Origin: Mesocentrotus franciscanus
Taxonomy: Eukaryota; Echinodermata; Echinoidea; Camarodonta; Strongylocentrotidae
Direction: 5' to 3'
Length of the DNA stretch: 64,000 nucleotides
NCBI GenBank assembly: GCA_037976565.1
Contig: CP137679.1
Coordinates: 10,275,973 to 10,339,972 of the forward strand
Part shown: one piece after another, positions 1-11,395 of the stretch
Position numbering within the stretch: the first letter of the stretch is position 1
How the letters are laid out: the number at the start of each line of letters is the position of its first letter
The notes under the pieces: generated by a model
The model's input: the letters and a program-made list of their open reading frames with translations, nothing else
Told to the model about the DNA's origin: nothing
Databases searched by the model: none
Program-made: the position numbers and the translations under genes

Positions 1-111
1 CTTAATTAGCCTTTTATTGAGTAAAGATTGGTTAAAACATCACAGAAAATCTGAGACACTGTCGAGTCTGTTAATCTTTGCTAGCAAAATGACGTGACTG
101 AAATTTTCAAG

Positions 112-352
112 CAATTAAAAAACCTAAAATGTAGCGACTATGAAATTATCGCACAAAAAAAATTAATGTAAGGTGTCCGTGCTCAGCAAGACTGAACTAA
201 TTTCCGGTAACTGGAATTTTGCCGGTTTTTTAACTATTTTTTTTAACTATTACATGGCTTTGGCATTTTTCGTTTATTTTCGGGAATAGTTAAAACAACG
301 ACTGCAATTTCGACCAATCAGAATGGCTGGATTTCTTAAGTGAGGTATATAA
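112..352 (+). repeat. Left flanking direct repeat of the recombinase element
   Basis: Its first about 65 nt (including AACCTAAAATGTAGCGACTA and AATGTAAGGTGTCC) and its last about 50 nt (CGACCAATCAGAATGGCTGG, then TGAGGTATATAAT) recur at 2174-2430 in the same orientation and order. The intervening about 120 nt do not match. Confidence 0.7.
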
Positions 353-453
353 TTGTTTTTATTGGCTCAAGGGGAGGTTAAATCGTGCTATCACCCCGAG
401 GCGTGCCGAGGGGTGATAGCACGATTAACCTCTCGAGAGCCAATAAAAACAAC
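353..453. repeat. Long foldback (hairpin), about 44 bp arms
   Basis: The left arm (353-396) pairs with the right arm (409-453) around a 12 nt loop. The innermost 16 bp, ATCGTGCTATCACCCC against its complement, is perfect. Both outer arms carry the word TTTTTATTGGCTC or its complement. It lies immediately inside the left direct repeat of the recombinase element, so it may be one of its terminal structures or a nested insertion. Confidence 0.85.
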
Positions 454-892
454 TATGCCTCGAATATTAAAGCAGTCATTATAACTTTTATATACTGAAA
501 AAAAGTCAACTTACCAATCATGGGGTCCTCACATTTCCTAATCTTCAAACTGTGCTCCAGTAAGGCAGTATAACATTAACACTAATAACACGGAAATCCG
601 TTCTAAAACTCCATAAAAATCTGTGAAACTCCATACATGTAAAACTCCGTGAAACTCCGTAAAACTCCATAAAAGTAAAACTCGATCCATAAAACTCAAC
701 ATATTTACATGGTCTGCGACTCGCGACTACTTGTTATAGTTGTTATATATGTTTACTGTACAATTATTAATGTTAAATGTTGGGGCTTGCACCTGTTGAT
801 GACTCAATACATGCGCATGGCTACTGAAGTTGTGATATTACATGTCCTAGGAAAAATCTCTTCGTTATTTGTGATGTCATTCATAACTTGAT

Positions 893-2027
893 TCAGTTCT
901 TGAGTTCCTGGCTTTCACTACGGACACTAACAGTGCCACCAGTGGATGTCGAAGATGATGGTACCGATTTCGGATCAACAGCTGCCGCGATAGCATGACT
1001 CATGTTCTCTTTTGCGTCACTGCTGGTCATAGCATAGTGCTTGAGACTGCTTTCTGAGCGGTGTCCAGACACACTCATGATCTCCCTATCTCGGAACCCT
1101 GCATTTTGTAGGGTACTGATGCAGGTTGCCCTTAAGGAATGGTTGGTGTAAGCCCTGGTACCTGCACGAGATGAAATTTTTTCATCTTGTCTCCGATGGT
1201 GTTTTTCCCTTGGGGTATACTACAGTACCATTGACCAGAACAAGATGGATTCAACTCACGCTTGGGCTGTGCCGGTCTCTGCCAAAACCACTTACATTTG
1301 GGGTTCAATTTATCTTTGTAGCGTAAGAAGGAGGCAACGGGACATCGTGGACCATTAGTTGGAGTCATGACACCACCTTGGCTTTTCTCTAGCTTATCTG
1401 CACGGTTGTTTTTTGTGAGTCTATCTTTGAGAGTTATCATGGAGCATTTCCCCCCTTCCTCACAAATCTCAAAGCTGTCGAGTGTCATTTCGCAAATTCT
1501 CCCTCCCACGATTGCAAAAGTACAACATCACATCCATAAATACCTTGTCCTGAAGACCTACAGGATCATCCAAATCAAACGAATCTTGGATTTTTCCATG
1601 TCTTCTTGTGAGATAGCTGGTTTGTGAGTCACAACTCCCTTTCCACTTTGTTTGAGCTTTGCTGAAAAACACTTGAAAACTCTGGTCGAATTTGAAAAAT
1701 CTTCATGCTTTATAATGTCAATGTTCTTAGAATTGAGGAAATGACGCTGAAGTCCGAATCTAATACTTAACATTGACTTCTTCATGTACAGAGAACCGTT
1801 CTTCTGTCTAGCACCAGCGTAAAACTTTTGGAGTACGTTGTCCAGCTCCGAATCGGCAGTTTGTTTACGCTATCGAGATCTGTGTTGATCACTTGCAGGT
1901 AGTCTTCGAATATTTTTACGGAGAATTTCACTGAATTCTTGGTGTTCTTGCTGTCCGCAGAATTAATCAGGTCTTGTAATTCATCATCATCAAGAAGTTG
2001 AAATCTAGGAAGAGCCGCCTCAGCCAT
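893..2027 (-). pseudogene. DUF3504/Crypton-type tyrosine recombinase, four frameshifts
   Basis: A recombinase-like protein can be followed on the minus strand from an ATG at 2027 to a TGA at 893, but only by changing frame near 1855, 1590, 1500 and 1180. The N-terminus (MAEAALPRFQLLDDDELQD) and the following helical SAM-like segment resemble DUF3504 proteins. The catalytic part is visible: an Arg in CNRGRENLR near 1500, an HxxR motif in NHSLRAT (codons about 1130-1144), a GH motif (His codon 1061-1063) and a candidate nucleophile Tyr in LKHYA (codon 1034-1036). The C-terminal tail is Ser/Thr-rich. Each break looks like a single-base indel, one of them at a run of A, and apart from the breaks the frame is open. 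Either it is a young pseudogene or the assembly has indel errors. Confidence 0.75.
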
Positions 2028-2173
2028 TTTTGTCTCGGTTGCATTGGCCGGACATAAAATAAAGTTAAGAAACTAGTAAAAAGTCGGAGAATTAGTCTAC
2101 ATGTAGCCTAGATCTAGGCCTAGCCTATGAGTACGATCGATCGAGATCGCCGGTCGTCTGCCTGCGCGCAATG

Positions 2174-2430
2174 CAATTAAAAACCTAAAATGTAGCGACT
2201 AATTTATCGCACAAATGTAAGGTGTCCTTTCGCACAAAAACAATTTTAACACGCAAACCAATGGGGATCGCAGTAAACCAATGGGAATCGCAGGATAATG
2301 AGGAAGAGGGTAGAAACTTTTAACTAGGCCCTGTGGGCTATTGCTATGCCCTGTGAGTGGGGCATGGCTTGAAATCACGACTCCAACTTCGACCAATCAG
2401 ATGGCTAGATTTCTAAAGTGAAGTATATAA
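2174..2430 (+). repeat. Right flanking direct repeat of the recombinase element
   Basis: This is the same-orientation partner of 112-352. It lies just upstream of the recombinase start codon (minus strand), so it probably contains or overlaps that gene's promoter if the element is intact. Confidence 0.7.
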
Positions 2431-3440
2431 TATAATATATATCCTTATTTCTGTCCAATAATGACTTCAATGAAATTTATTGAACTATAATTTATGTTTA
2501 CATATTTCTCTGTACCACTGTCAAATAGTTGTGGGTAGATAGCTTATGAGCTGTCTAAACTAGATTTAAACTATTTATAGTTTTCATGTTTTCAAGAAAC
2601 ATATCCATTCTCCTGAATTTCCTGGTAGATAGTTTCCCCCCAAAACACGAATGATACGTGAGACCAGAATATTGATTGTCATATTACTAATCTAGCTTTC
2701 ATCATCAGGGCAGTTTCACTCAACTGTCATAAGTACTCAACCGACAACCCATAGACATGCGGATATCATATCAATTTTACTCATGTTTCAATTCAATAGG
2801 ATGTGGTTGAACTTGTACTTACATGTATGGCGGTTTCATGAAGCGATGCCTAGGCCTGTCTACACAAGCTTTATTTTAACAGTTTGACAAATAAGTAGGA
2901 ACAAAACTCCTTTTAAGTTGTTAAATGGACCAGATAGCCACATTTTATGGAGACCACTTAATAAATTTAATAATTCTAAAAGACCTACTTCTTCCATCTC
3001 TGCTGCAGGCAAAAGTCCATCCAATTATTGTCATTTGTACATACAGTCACTAATTATTATTTGGGGACTTTCCCTTAAAATAACAGGAATCTTGTAAATC
3101 TTTTGAGAAAAAGGGGGTGCAGCTTTAAGCTGAAAAGACAACACCAATGGTCTTTCAGGAAATAATTGTTTTCCATAAAAAAGTGATTCCTATGTCCATG
3201 TTAAATATAAAGTCCAAGTTATTATTTATTTCAAAATTTCTAAAATGGATGATTTTGTATGCATGATATCCTTGTTGATGTTTTTTTACAAAAGGTAAAA
3301 GGTGTCATGGTTTTAAGAAATCGATTCATGATGTGTTTTCCTTTTGACTCGATGGAAGGGAAATCTTAAAGTGTACAATTTCAAATGATCAATCAGTATT
3401 GATTTTACATTCAGCAAATGCGTGTAGTTATTGATCTTAA

Positions 3441-3486
3441 GAGAGAGAGAGACAGAGAGACAGAGAGACAGAGAGACAGAGAGAGG
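3441..3486. repeat. GA/GACAGA microsatellite
   Basis: Repeated AGAGAGACAG units. Confidence 0.9.
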
Positions 3487-3780
3487 CAGTATTATCCACA
3501 CTGTCTTTGTATGTTACCTTTAGTATTATATATATGTATGCAAGGAACGTAAATCTGACATGACTTTTGAATAACCCCCTCCCCATGATCAATTAAATAT
3601 TGATTTACATTTAACAGATGGATGTAAGTATTGATCTTATGAGTTAATAGCAGTTTTATTCACATGATATTTGGATGTGTTCAATGCATCTATTAAAGGT
3701 GATAAGCACAATTTGTCATGATTTCAAAATACCTACAAAGTACCCCGCCCCACATATAGGCATGCAATTACTCAATATCC

Positions 3781-3852
3781 TCTGTTGAGAGGCGGAAGGG
3801 TGTTAACTCATATATTTAATACAAAGTTAACGCCCTTCTGGCTCACAATAGA
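3781..3852 (+). repeat. Short hairpin repeat, copy 1
   Basis: Arms GGCGGAAGGGTGTTAACTC and AAGTTAACGCCCTTCTGGC pair around an AT-rich loop of about 15 nt. It is a member of the dispersed hairpin family described in the findings. Confidence 0.85.
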
Positions 3853-6280
3853 AGATAAAATCTCCTTTTGATTGGCTGGGCAAATTTTGTTCAAATTTTG
3901 ATATTTCATCTACGTAGATGTAAAATTTATGAGTATGTGCAATACTCTAGTAGTAAGTGTAGCATTAATGAATATTAGCTTGGCCTGAAATCTCCTTCAC
4001 CTCCTCAGTAAAGTGTACTCTTGCTAATCAAGCGATTCACGCAACCATGCACTAATAACATCCCGGCAGCTGTCTTCTCCCTCTTTCCCTCAATGCAAAT
4101 AATTTGCATTTGAATGGCTGCCAAGAAATCAATACCCCTTTATCCATACCCTTTCTCCATTTCAATACAACCTCCAAGCCTTCTTTAGAAATGGCTTTAT
4201 AGCGGGTTTAAGGGGGACATGATTTAGGATAGAGAGTGGAATTTGTCTTTGTTGTGTATTGGATCTAGGGTTTTAAGGCTTTTTTCCAACCAAAGATAAA
4301 ATAAGGGGGCTCTATTGAGTTTCCTGTAGTATAGGAGGCGGAAAGTAAATAGTGGTGTAAAAAATGCTTGAGGTTATGTGTACAAGAGTTGAATGGATGC
4401 AAGGGGGGCTTTTAACAAATTACTGTTATCTCTTTTTCGTCAGCCCTCTTGTCTTCGCAAAGCTGTCTAAAAGCTCTTGAGAAAACAAAACAATCGGCAT
4501 CTACCAAACATTAGGTAGTAGATGTGAGAACATATGTTTGATTTCTTTGTGAAGAAATATAATACTTAAACCAGTAGTACAAATTGGATTTAACAGTCTG
4601 AAGTTAATACGTTTACAGTAAATGCATGTGATAGAATTATTTGGACATTAGTTATGTTGCATTTCTTTTCATAAATACCCATACGACATAAAATAGCCCT
4701 TTCCTAAAAATGAATTTATCAATGGCTACTGGGTCTTACGAATGAGAAACACTGTTGTATGAAATATTACTTCTTGTGCATAATATATATATTATAATGA
4801 AAATATAGTTGCCAGTACTATAAATGACTGTGATAAAATTATCTAACATTAATAGTTACCGGTTTGTTTGATGCTTTCACTCAAGACACATAACACACAT
4901 TATATAAACATGCTCAGGTTTTACAAATGAGAGGCAAATTTTGTTTGGAACTATGCATGAGTATACAGTTGCGCAATCCCGCTGATTTCAATAATTCAGA
5001 TGGCATTACACATGCATAGCTCTACGTGATGTGTGGGCTCGCCATGTACTGAAGCAGGTACAGGGATGGCTGGGTTATGTGAGGCTGTCAATGGGAGATG
5101 AGACTATAGCATCCTTGGTTGCTATGGAGATGGCTTCCTTAGTTACCGAAATACCACCTGAGCTATTCAGAGTATGAATGGAATGCCAAGGTGATGCATG
5201 GTTATCACATCTTGCATTATACCACACGTAGGCCTACAGAATAACATGTATTAGTTGATGAGAATTGATTGATTTTAGGACATTTTAGGTTTCACATGTT
5301 TGGGTAAATGAAAAGGACATGCTAGAAATAGACCATTAAAGCAAATAAACACAAATATTGTTAAATTGCATGAACCTACAGAGAGCTTTAATTGGGTAAC
5401 TTTAAATTATGTTTCGGCAAGTTTTTTTTTAGACCTACATTCCCAATACATTAAGTTGGAATATTTTGTACCATTTCGCTTTATGTGGACATATAATGTC
5501 TTAATAATTAGAGATCACTACCACAAATATTTTGGTTTTGTAAAGGGGTTACAATCTAATTTTGATGCTTCAAAGGTAGCCAATTACAGGCCATAATTCA
5601 AGTTTTGAACCATAATGCAAACATGTAAACTAAAACAATTAAGATGTCTGTTGTTTATTAATTCAAGTAAAATAAGCTTCCCATTTGCAATCAAAGAAAA
5701 TGTAAATAGTGGACTAAAATTTCAGGACAATTCTGGATGTGATTTGTGTGTAAATATTGACAGGTACTCCATAGCTATATAGATTGAGATGTGAGTATTG
5801 AGTATGAGTGCTTATGAAGTGCTGCACTTCAGCAAAATTGCATCAATTAATCAACACTTCTTCTGCTTTTGACAGACAGGGCTATGGTCATTCCTGCACC
5901 TTAATATCATTCTGTCACCTTTTCATTGAAAATTAGGATTTGAGTGATTTCTTTGAGAAATAATTAGTTTATGTGAGTCATATTTGAAGAACCATATTAG
6001 TTGCAAATATAGGTACTTGTGCCTTTTTTTTTAAATAACTTTTTGTATATGTGAGCTCTTTTTAAACATGTAATTAAAATAGAAACAGCAGCAATTTTTA
6101 AATACACTTTTTTTTTTTACAAGAACTCTTCATAAATTTTCCTGAGTTTTTAGAGCTTTCTGATGCTAAGTAGCTAAATACTCCTGTGTATATATTTTTC
6201 TGTGTGGCTTTAATACTGATTCATGTTTCTGTTCAACAATTGAGTTATGTCTTCAAAATTTCTTTTGTTTTATCTTTCAG

Positions 6281-6356
6281 GCTACCATACAGCAGACAGT
6301 GATACAGATTCAAGTTACAGTCGGCATGATGGTACCAATGGTGATTCAAACAGCAG
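6281..6356 (+). CDS. PDZ-gene exon A (first visible), acidic/serine-rich
   Basis: A clear polypyrimidine tract ends in TTTCAG at 6280, and a donor AG|GTGAGC starts at 6357. The exon is 76 nt long. Two bases complete a codon begun upstream, then it reads YHTADSDTDSSYSRHDGTN and so on, ending with AG of a split Arg codon. The Asp/Ser pattern looks like a disordered segment with potential casein-kinase-type sites (inference). The upstream exon was not identified, so this is not the start of the protein. Confidence 0.75.
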
Positions 6357-6933
6357 GTGAGCATGCTCATTTATATGAATGGAATTAATGAATTCATGAT
6401 GTGTGAAAGTGTTTTTTGATGCGCTTATAAAGGTTTAGGCAAACAAGAAGAATTATGTCAAAATAGTTTCATATATACATGTACTTAAATGGGGAATAAA
6501 AAATGTTACATGTTGATAAAATATTAAACAAGGGTCAATTCAATCAATGCCATTATAATTCTAAAGAATATATCAAAATGTATTGGTACATCATCTTCAG
6601 TATAGTCACTAATTGATAATATCTTGGCTTGTACAAAAAACAAGAAATATAAATGGTACATTGGTTGAGAATTTTTGCTAGTTTTCACTTTCATATGATG
6701 AAATCTTAATTGTTTCTGAAGTGTCCTTAAGAGAGTTTCAATAATATAAAAACAATTTAACAGCTAGATTCAGATGTAAGATATATAGTGTTGTGCCTGT
6801 TCAATATGACATGTAAATTTAACGGTAATGACCAGTGACCATTCATTCAATTCGCATCATTATCATCGTCATTGTCATTATCATCCTCAAACTAAACTAA
6901 TTTCTTCAATCATCTGTTTCTCATTCCTTGCAG
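6357..6933 (+). other. Intron A-B
   Basis: 577 nt of AT-rich sequence with a GT donor and a TTGCAG acceptor. Nothing else was seen in it. Confidence 0.7.
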
Positions 6934-7077
6934 ATACAATTCCAAGAGACCACTCCCTTCTTCCTTCCGGCTCCTGTCCAAGGGTAATAGAGATGGCCCC
7001 ATGAGGACCACGCCCAAGGGGCCCAGTGGCCCCCTGAAGGCTGACCATAGCATACAACCATTTACCAAGGAGAAAAG
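6934..7077 (+). CDS. PDZ-gene exon B, basic/proline-rich
   Basis: The acceptor is CTTGCAG at 6933 and the donor AAAAG|GTTTG begins at 7078. The first base completes the Arg codon from exon A. The peptide starts YNSKRPLPSSFRLLSKGNRD and continues with a PMRTTPKGPSGPLKAD stretch. It is basic, Pro/Gly-rich and without a recognisable fold. It ends with AG of an Arg codon completed by exon C. GC content is clearly higher than in the surrounding intron, which supports coding. Confidence 0.8.
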
Positions 7078-7291
7078 GTTTGTATAGTGATTTGCAGGGG
7101 ACCCTGGCATCATGAGGGGGGCACACTGGTTTATTAGGTGGATGAGATGTGAACTTACAAATCGACCTCAGTCAAATCACCAAACTGACTGATTCTTGGC
7201 CTTACAAGATAATGTAATCTGTTTATTCGGTCTGATGACGGTCTGGTCAGTATGACTAGAATATTATATCTTCTTTTATATATTTCACTCC

Positions 7292-7323
<32 letters not shown>

Positions 7324-7722
7324 TCTTTTTCCCATTCAATTTTCCCATTCAATTGGGGGGAATTTCCCCTCCCCACCCTGTCTCCCAGTGCCCCTTTTAA
7401 CTATGCCACCTGGCATTTTTAATAGCATCATATGCAGCCTGTAGACAACAGATGAAATTTACCTGTAGAATACAAGATCATAAAAATTGATAAATCCAAT
7501 ATTCAAAGTATGATAATTGAAAAGTTTCTAATACCTATCCCCCACAAGCATTACTATAGATTTTTATGCATATTCATTCACAAGAAAAAAACTTTCAGAA
7601 TCGAAGAATAGAATTGAAGGAAAGAGATAGGGAGTATACATGTATACACACATGCAGACAAATGTTTATTGAGTCATTTTGACATTGCCAATGACTAAGA
7701 GGAGTATATAAATATAACATTA

Positions 7723-7809
7723 TCTGTTGAGAGCCAGAAGGGTGTTAACTCAGATAATTCTACATACAGGTGTAGCGTTAATGCTCTTCTGGCTGTCAAC
7801 GAACGATAT
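7723..7809 (+). repeat. Short hairpin repeat, copy 2
   Basis: TGTTGAGAGCCAGAAGGGTG pairs with GCTCTTCTGGCTGTCAAC. The outer TATCTG/GATATT words extend the palindrome. Confidence 0.9.
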
Positions 7810-8090
7810 TAGATTGATACAGCAACACCATGGAGGATATAATATAAATATAATAAAATTTTAACACCTGTTGAAAAAAAGTTTCACCATATTGAATCAA
7901 TCACTGGATTTCCCCTCCAGGATATATTTCCTTTTCTTCTTTATGTATCTGTGTTGTACTCTTAACCCGTTCAACACATTTGTTTTATTCATTTTCTCTG
8001 TCATTATTGAATTGTTTTCTGTTTTCCCTCTTTATATCTTTTATTCTAGTATTGGTCTATGGAAGACATGTATTTGTCATCATTATAATG

Positions 8091-8094
<4 letters not shown>

Positions 8095-8131
<37 letters not shown>

Positions 8132-8134
8132 ATC
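8095..8134. repeat. CT microsatellite
   Basis: (CT)n with two ATCTC interruptions. CT-rich sequence continues to about 8330. Confidence 0.9.
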
Positions 8135-9010
8135 TTTGTATTTACATTACTTTTCCTCTTCTCTATCTTTCTCCCATTCTCTCACCTCTAGTAATTTTTC
8201 TCACACTTCATTCTTTCCCCTCTCTCTTTCTCTCTCCCTCCCTTTATTCTTCTGTCTCTCTTCCTGTCTCTCTCTGTGATATCCCTTTGTCTTTACTTCT
8301 CTTATCTCTTTCTCCTTTTTTTGTTTTTTCTGTTTTCGGAATATTTCTTTTTGACAAAGGGGGGTATTTATAACTTCTTTTTTTTTGTAGCACATATTTA
8401 ATTCTGCCAAGTCATGAATGCACATGCTGTGTACAGCAGTAATATATCAATTTAGATATTTTTAGAATTGATATTGTCTGTTTCATTATTAGTATTTTTT
8501 TCTTCTTTTCTTCCATTCTTTGTCTGAAGTCCATTTGCTGAAATTGAATAATTTAAAGCTCAAAATATCCCTCTTAATGTGCAGATACATTTGTAAGATT
8601 TTATATTTCTGGAACAATGGATCAGACACAGTGATTTTTTTGAGAGAGCTTAAACATGAATTGATTTCAACACATTGAAAATTGATATGATATATTATAT
8701 TTGATTTACACAGAAAACATGAGGCTGATTATTTAGTGACAGTAGAGTTGCTTCTTGAAAATGAATTCGAGAATTCGTCCGCTCTGTTATGATCCATTAA
8801 ACCCTTACATACAAGTGAACATGAATACTAATTTGACATTTTATTTTTTGGCTGCCAAATTGTATCAAGCTGAAGATACTTTCAATTTTCCATATTTTTT
8901 CATGCAATGAGGAATTCTGTGACATAGACTTTTTATGTTGCGAAAAGGATAGGTCTTTTGTTTCACGTTGTCATAAATAAGTATTTCATTGTTTTGTTCT
9001 ACTATGAAAG

Positions 9011-9669
9011 GTCGCCAGACGAGGGCTCTCCACGTGACATGTGGGCAGAGCAGGGTGCAAGGCCTAAGCACCACTCATCGACAGACTCTTTAGAAACAGA
9101 ACAAGTCACGCATATAGTATTTCAGGACACTCCCATTAGAAATGACTCTGACGAAAGGAACGCCTCCTCCTCCTCGCGGCCCACCACACCTTCAGCATTA
9201 CGTAAATCATCGCGACCGGCATCTCCGTCCAGGTCGGTGAGGTTCGATGATGATACCGACGGGTCGTACGACAGCGACAGGCGAGAACGGAAAGCGCAGT
9301 CAAGGAGAAGCGAATCTCCGGTGGGCAGGCAACACTCCAATGGTCCAGACTCTAGACAACAGATTAGAACTTCCAATGGCCGCGATATGCCCATGTATGC
9401 CACTGTCGATAAATCTAGGAAATCTAGGCCGCCCTCTGGGCAAGGTGATGAACGAATGTCGAGGCGTGATGTTTGGACAAACGGAGTCGAAAAGGAAGAT
9501 CCGTATAGTCGTATAAACGATGATAGTTTCGTCAGCCAAAGTGGGCGGAGCAGGACAGAATCGGATTATGAAGAAGTGACGTTCAGGCCGCGATCAGAAA
9601 TTATTACCTCTAGGTCACATGATTCCAAGCAAGGGTCAGGTGATACGAGAAGGCGGAGCTCAAGTAAAG
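9011..9669 (+). CDS. PDZ-gene exon C, long Ser/Arg/Asp-rich disordered exon
   Basis: The largest exon seen (659 nt), reading from SPDEGSPRDMWAEQG to RRRSSSK. It is dominated by Ser, Arg and Asp: PTTPSALRKSSRPASPSR, then SVRFDDDTDGSYDSDRRER. RSVRF fits the K/R-x-V-x-F pattern of a protein phosphatase-1 docking site (inference only). The AG acceptor at 9010 completes Arg in phase. Two donors in the same phase are possible, GTAAAG after 9663 and GTTTGT after 9669, and they differ by two residues. I chose the latter because of its AAG|GT context. GC content is far above the introns on both sides. Confidence 0.85.
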
Positions 9670-10331
9670 GTTTGTATTTAATAGTGACGTTCCTGTTTAT
9701 AAGCAAAAATCAGATCACTTATTAACACTAGGCTTACATGTAGTACTAGGGGCAGATTTGTAATCAAAGTTTTTTTTATAATTTATTTTGGAAGAACAGA
9801 TTGATGAAGTTTGAGTGGGCCTATCAAGCTACATACATGTAAACAGGGGCAGACTTTTTATTCCAAATTTGCCTGTGTTCAACACACTAAAGGTGCATGG
9901 TTGCATAGATTTTTATTCCTTGATAAGGGTAATTTTAGTTTGAAAAATTTGATTAGTCTATCTACCCCCAAACTATTCAAATATTCAACTTAAAGATCCA
10001 AAGGACAATTGAATTATTTTTGGTCTTGAGGGGAAGTACCGGTAGTAAAATGTATTTCTGATAGTTTTGACTTGTACACACCTGAAATCTGTTGTTTTCA
10101 TCATCTTTATTTGATTTGTAAGATTTAAAATTAAATTTAAAAGGAGATTTCAGAGCTCAGTTGATGTGGATACCAGAGAAATTAAAACTTTCCTTAGCAT
10201 TCCTCTAAAAAATGTAAGGTCACCCTACATTTTTAAGTTTTCATGGAAATATTTATCGGTACATACACTTGTAACCAACCTTAAAATGTGATTCAGGATC
10301 ATTTACCTAAATCTTTTCACCAACTTCACAG
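9670..10331 (+). other. Intron C-D
   Basis: 662 nt of AT-rich sequence, ending CTTCACAG. Nothing else was recognised. Confidence 0.7.
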
Positions 10332-10545
10332 AGTCCAGATCATCAAGACCTTCCACTCCTAGCTACAACGATCCTTCCTATGCAGCCGTCGACAAGCAGC
10401 CTTCCAGATCACAATCCATGGCCGGTAGGGGGCGCTCTCACTCCAAAGAAAGTCTGTCGTCACATGGCAACCCATGTGTCACTGACGCAGACGATACCAT
10501 CGAGCATCTGGGCTCGAGTCGGCTCGATCACTCCTCATTTCAAAG
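10332..10545 (+). CDS. PDZ-gene exon D, Ser-rich
   Basis: The acceptor is CTTCACAG and the donor CAAAG|GTAAGT is strong. In the frame carried over from exon C it is open throughout: SRSSRPSTPSYNDPSYAAVD, then KQPSRSQSMAGRGRSHSKES, and it ends near DHSSFQ plus AG of a split codon. Like exon C it is Ser/Arg-rich without a recognisable fold, with several RxxS-type sites for basophilic kinases (inference). The competing reading frame from 10380 (62 residues) runs past the splice donor and is rejected. Confidence 0.85.
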
Positions 10546-10744
10546 GTAAGTTAAGAAAGAAAGTATGAATTTCCTTTGGGGATTATGTAAGATCAGTTTG
10601 ATCATGAAGTTGAAAGGAACCAATCATCAAAAATCATTTGTATATTATTAATAGACATCAAATCATTTAACACATACATGGAGTATTAAAATGGTAAGCA
10701 ATTGAACAAAATGAAGCCTTTAAAAGTATTTTTTAAAGGCCTGT

Positions 10745-10990
10745 ACAGAAGGTAAAGGGAAGTTTACGTCCTGGGAGAGGTGAAAACAATTTGTTAGGAT
10801 TCTCTTTCATTTTCGGTTAGTTTTTGAAATACATTATCTAAAAAAAATGTCCCTCAAAGGATTGCTCTTCAAATGCCTTCATACTCAGACTATGATGTGA
10901 AAGTGTTAAGTGAGAGTTGCTTTCTATGTGCCCACATATAATGGAAGTGCTTCTACTTGTCAACTTATGTGACATTTTTTGCCTGTATTT
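10745..10990 (+). repeat. Dispersed repeat, unknown family (copy 1)
   Basis: Words such as CCTGGGAGAGGTGAAAA and GCTCTTCAAATGCCTTCATA recur at 50420-50800 (same strand) and at 21115-21480 and about 46390-46560 (opposite strand). No coding capacity was seen. Confidence 0.6.
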
Positions 10991-11104
10991 CAAGTGCAAT
11001 TTTGTTTAATCATGTACGTACATGTAAGTAATAAGTAAAGCTGATGTTTTGAATACAAGTGTGGGGCACCAAACATACAGAGTAAGATAAGTTCTTGGTA
11101 ACTG

Positions 11105-11395
11105 TTCCCATTTAGAGGTGCTGTGGTCTAGTGGATAAGTTACCAGATCGCAAGGTATGGGGTTCATAACCCTGCCAAAGCACTAACAAGATTCCCTTTG
11201 TAAGACGTTAATCTACATTTCCCCACACTTTACCCGGATGAAGTAAATGGGTACCGGTAGGAATTAACTCCTTGAAGCTTTAGCGGCTTCACTAGGGCAG
11301 CTGGGCTGAGTGAAGGTTATCATCCAAAGCTCTTTAGAAGTACATGTGAAGACATGTGACATACAAATGTACAAGAACCGAGTATTATTATTAAT
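11105..11395 (+). repeat. tRNA-derived SINE, copy 1
   Basis: The 5' part reads AGGTGCTGTGGTCTAGTGG (A-box-like), then GGGTTCATAACCC (B-box-like), then TCTACATTTCCCC and AAATGGGTACCGGTAGG as in the fuller copy at 32929. The 3' end appears to be the AGAACCGAGTATTATTATTA type. Confidence 0.7.

Larger units (their letters stand above)
112..2430 (-). mobile_element. Crypton-like tyrosine-recombinase DNA element, degenerate
   Basis: This is a 2.3 kb unit with a minus-strand recombinase gene inside. Similar sequence flanks it in direct orientation: 112-178 matches 2174-2229, and about 301-352 matches about 2378-2430. The middles of the two flanking copies differ. A long foldback (353-453) sits just inside the left copy. 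No reverse transcriptase, protease or DDE transposase is visible, which separates it from DIRS and LTR elements and fits the Crypton class. Crypton recombinases are known to be the source of DUF3504 proteins in animals. The direct repeats could instead be two independent insertions of a related short element, so the outer boundaries are tentative. Confidence 0.6.
2431..6280. other. Non-coding stretch upstream of the first visible PDZ-gene exon
   Basis: No convincing exon was seen. It holds one short hairpin repeat (3781-3852) and a GA/GACA tract (3441-3486). Because the exon at 6281 needs one base of a split codon from a preceding exon, at least the last part of this stretch should be intron. 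I could not find the donor. Confidence 0.5.
7078..9010 (+). other. Intron B-C
   Basis: 1.9 kb. It contains a CT tract (about 7290-7322), hairpin copy 2 (7723-7809) and a CT-rich region (8095-8330). The acceptor is ATGAAAG at 9010, with a weak pyrimidine tract, but the phase match and conserved-looking exon make it likely. Confidence 0.6.

Noticed and set aside
5366..5596. A 76-codon frame before exon A, considered as a missing upstream exon
   Set aside because: It is AT-rich, with no suitable donor in the phase required by exon A.
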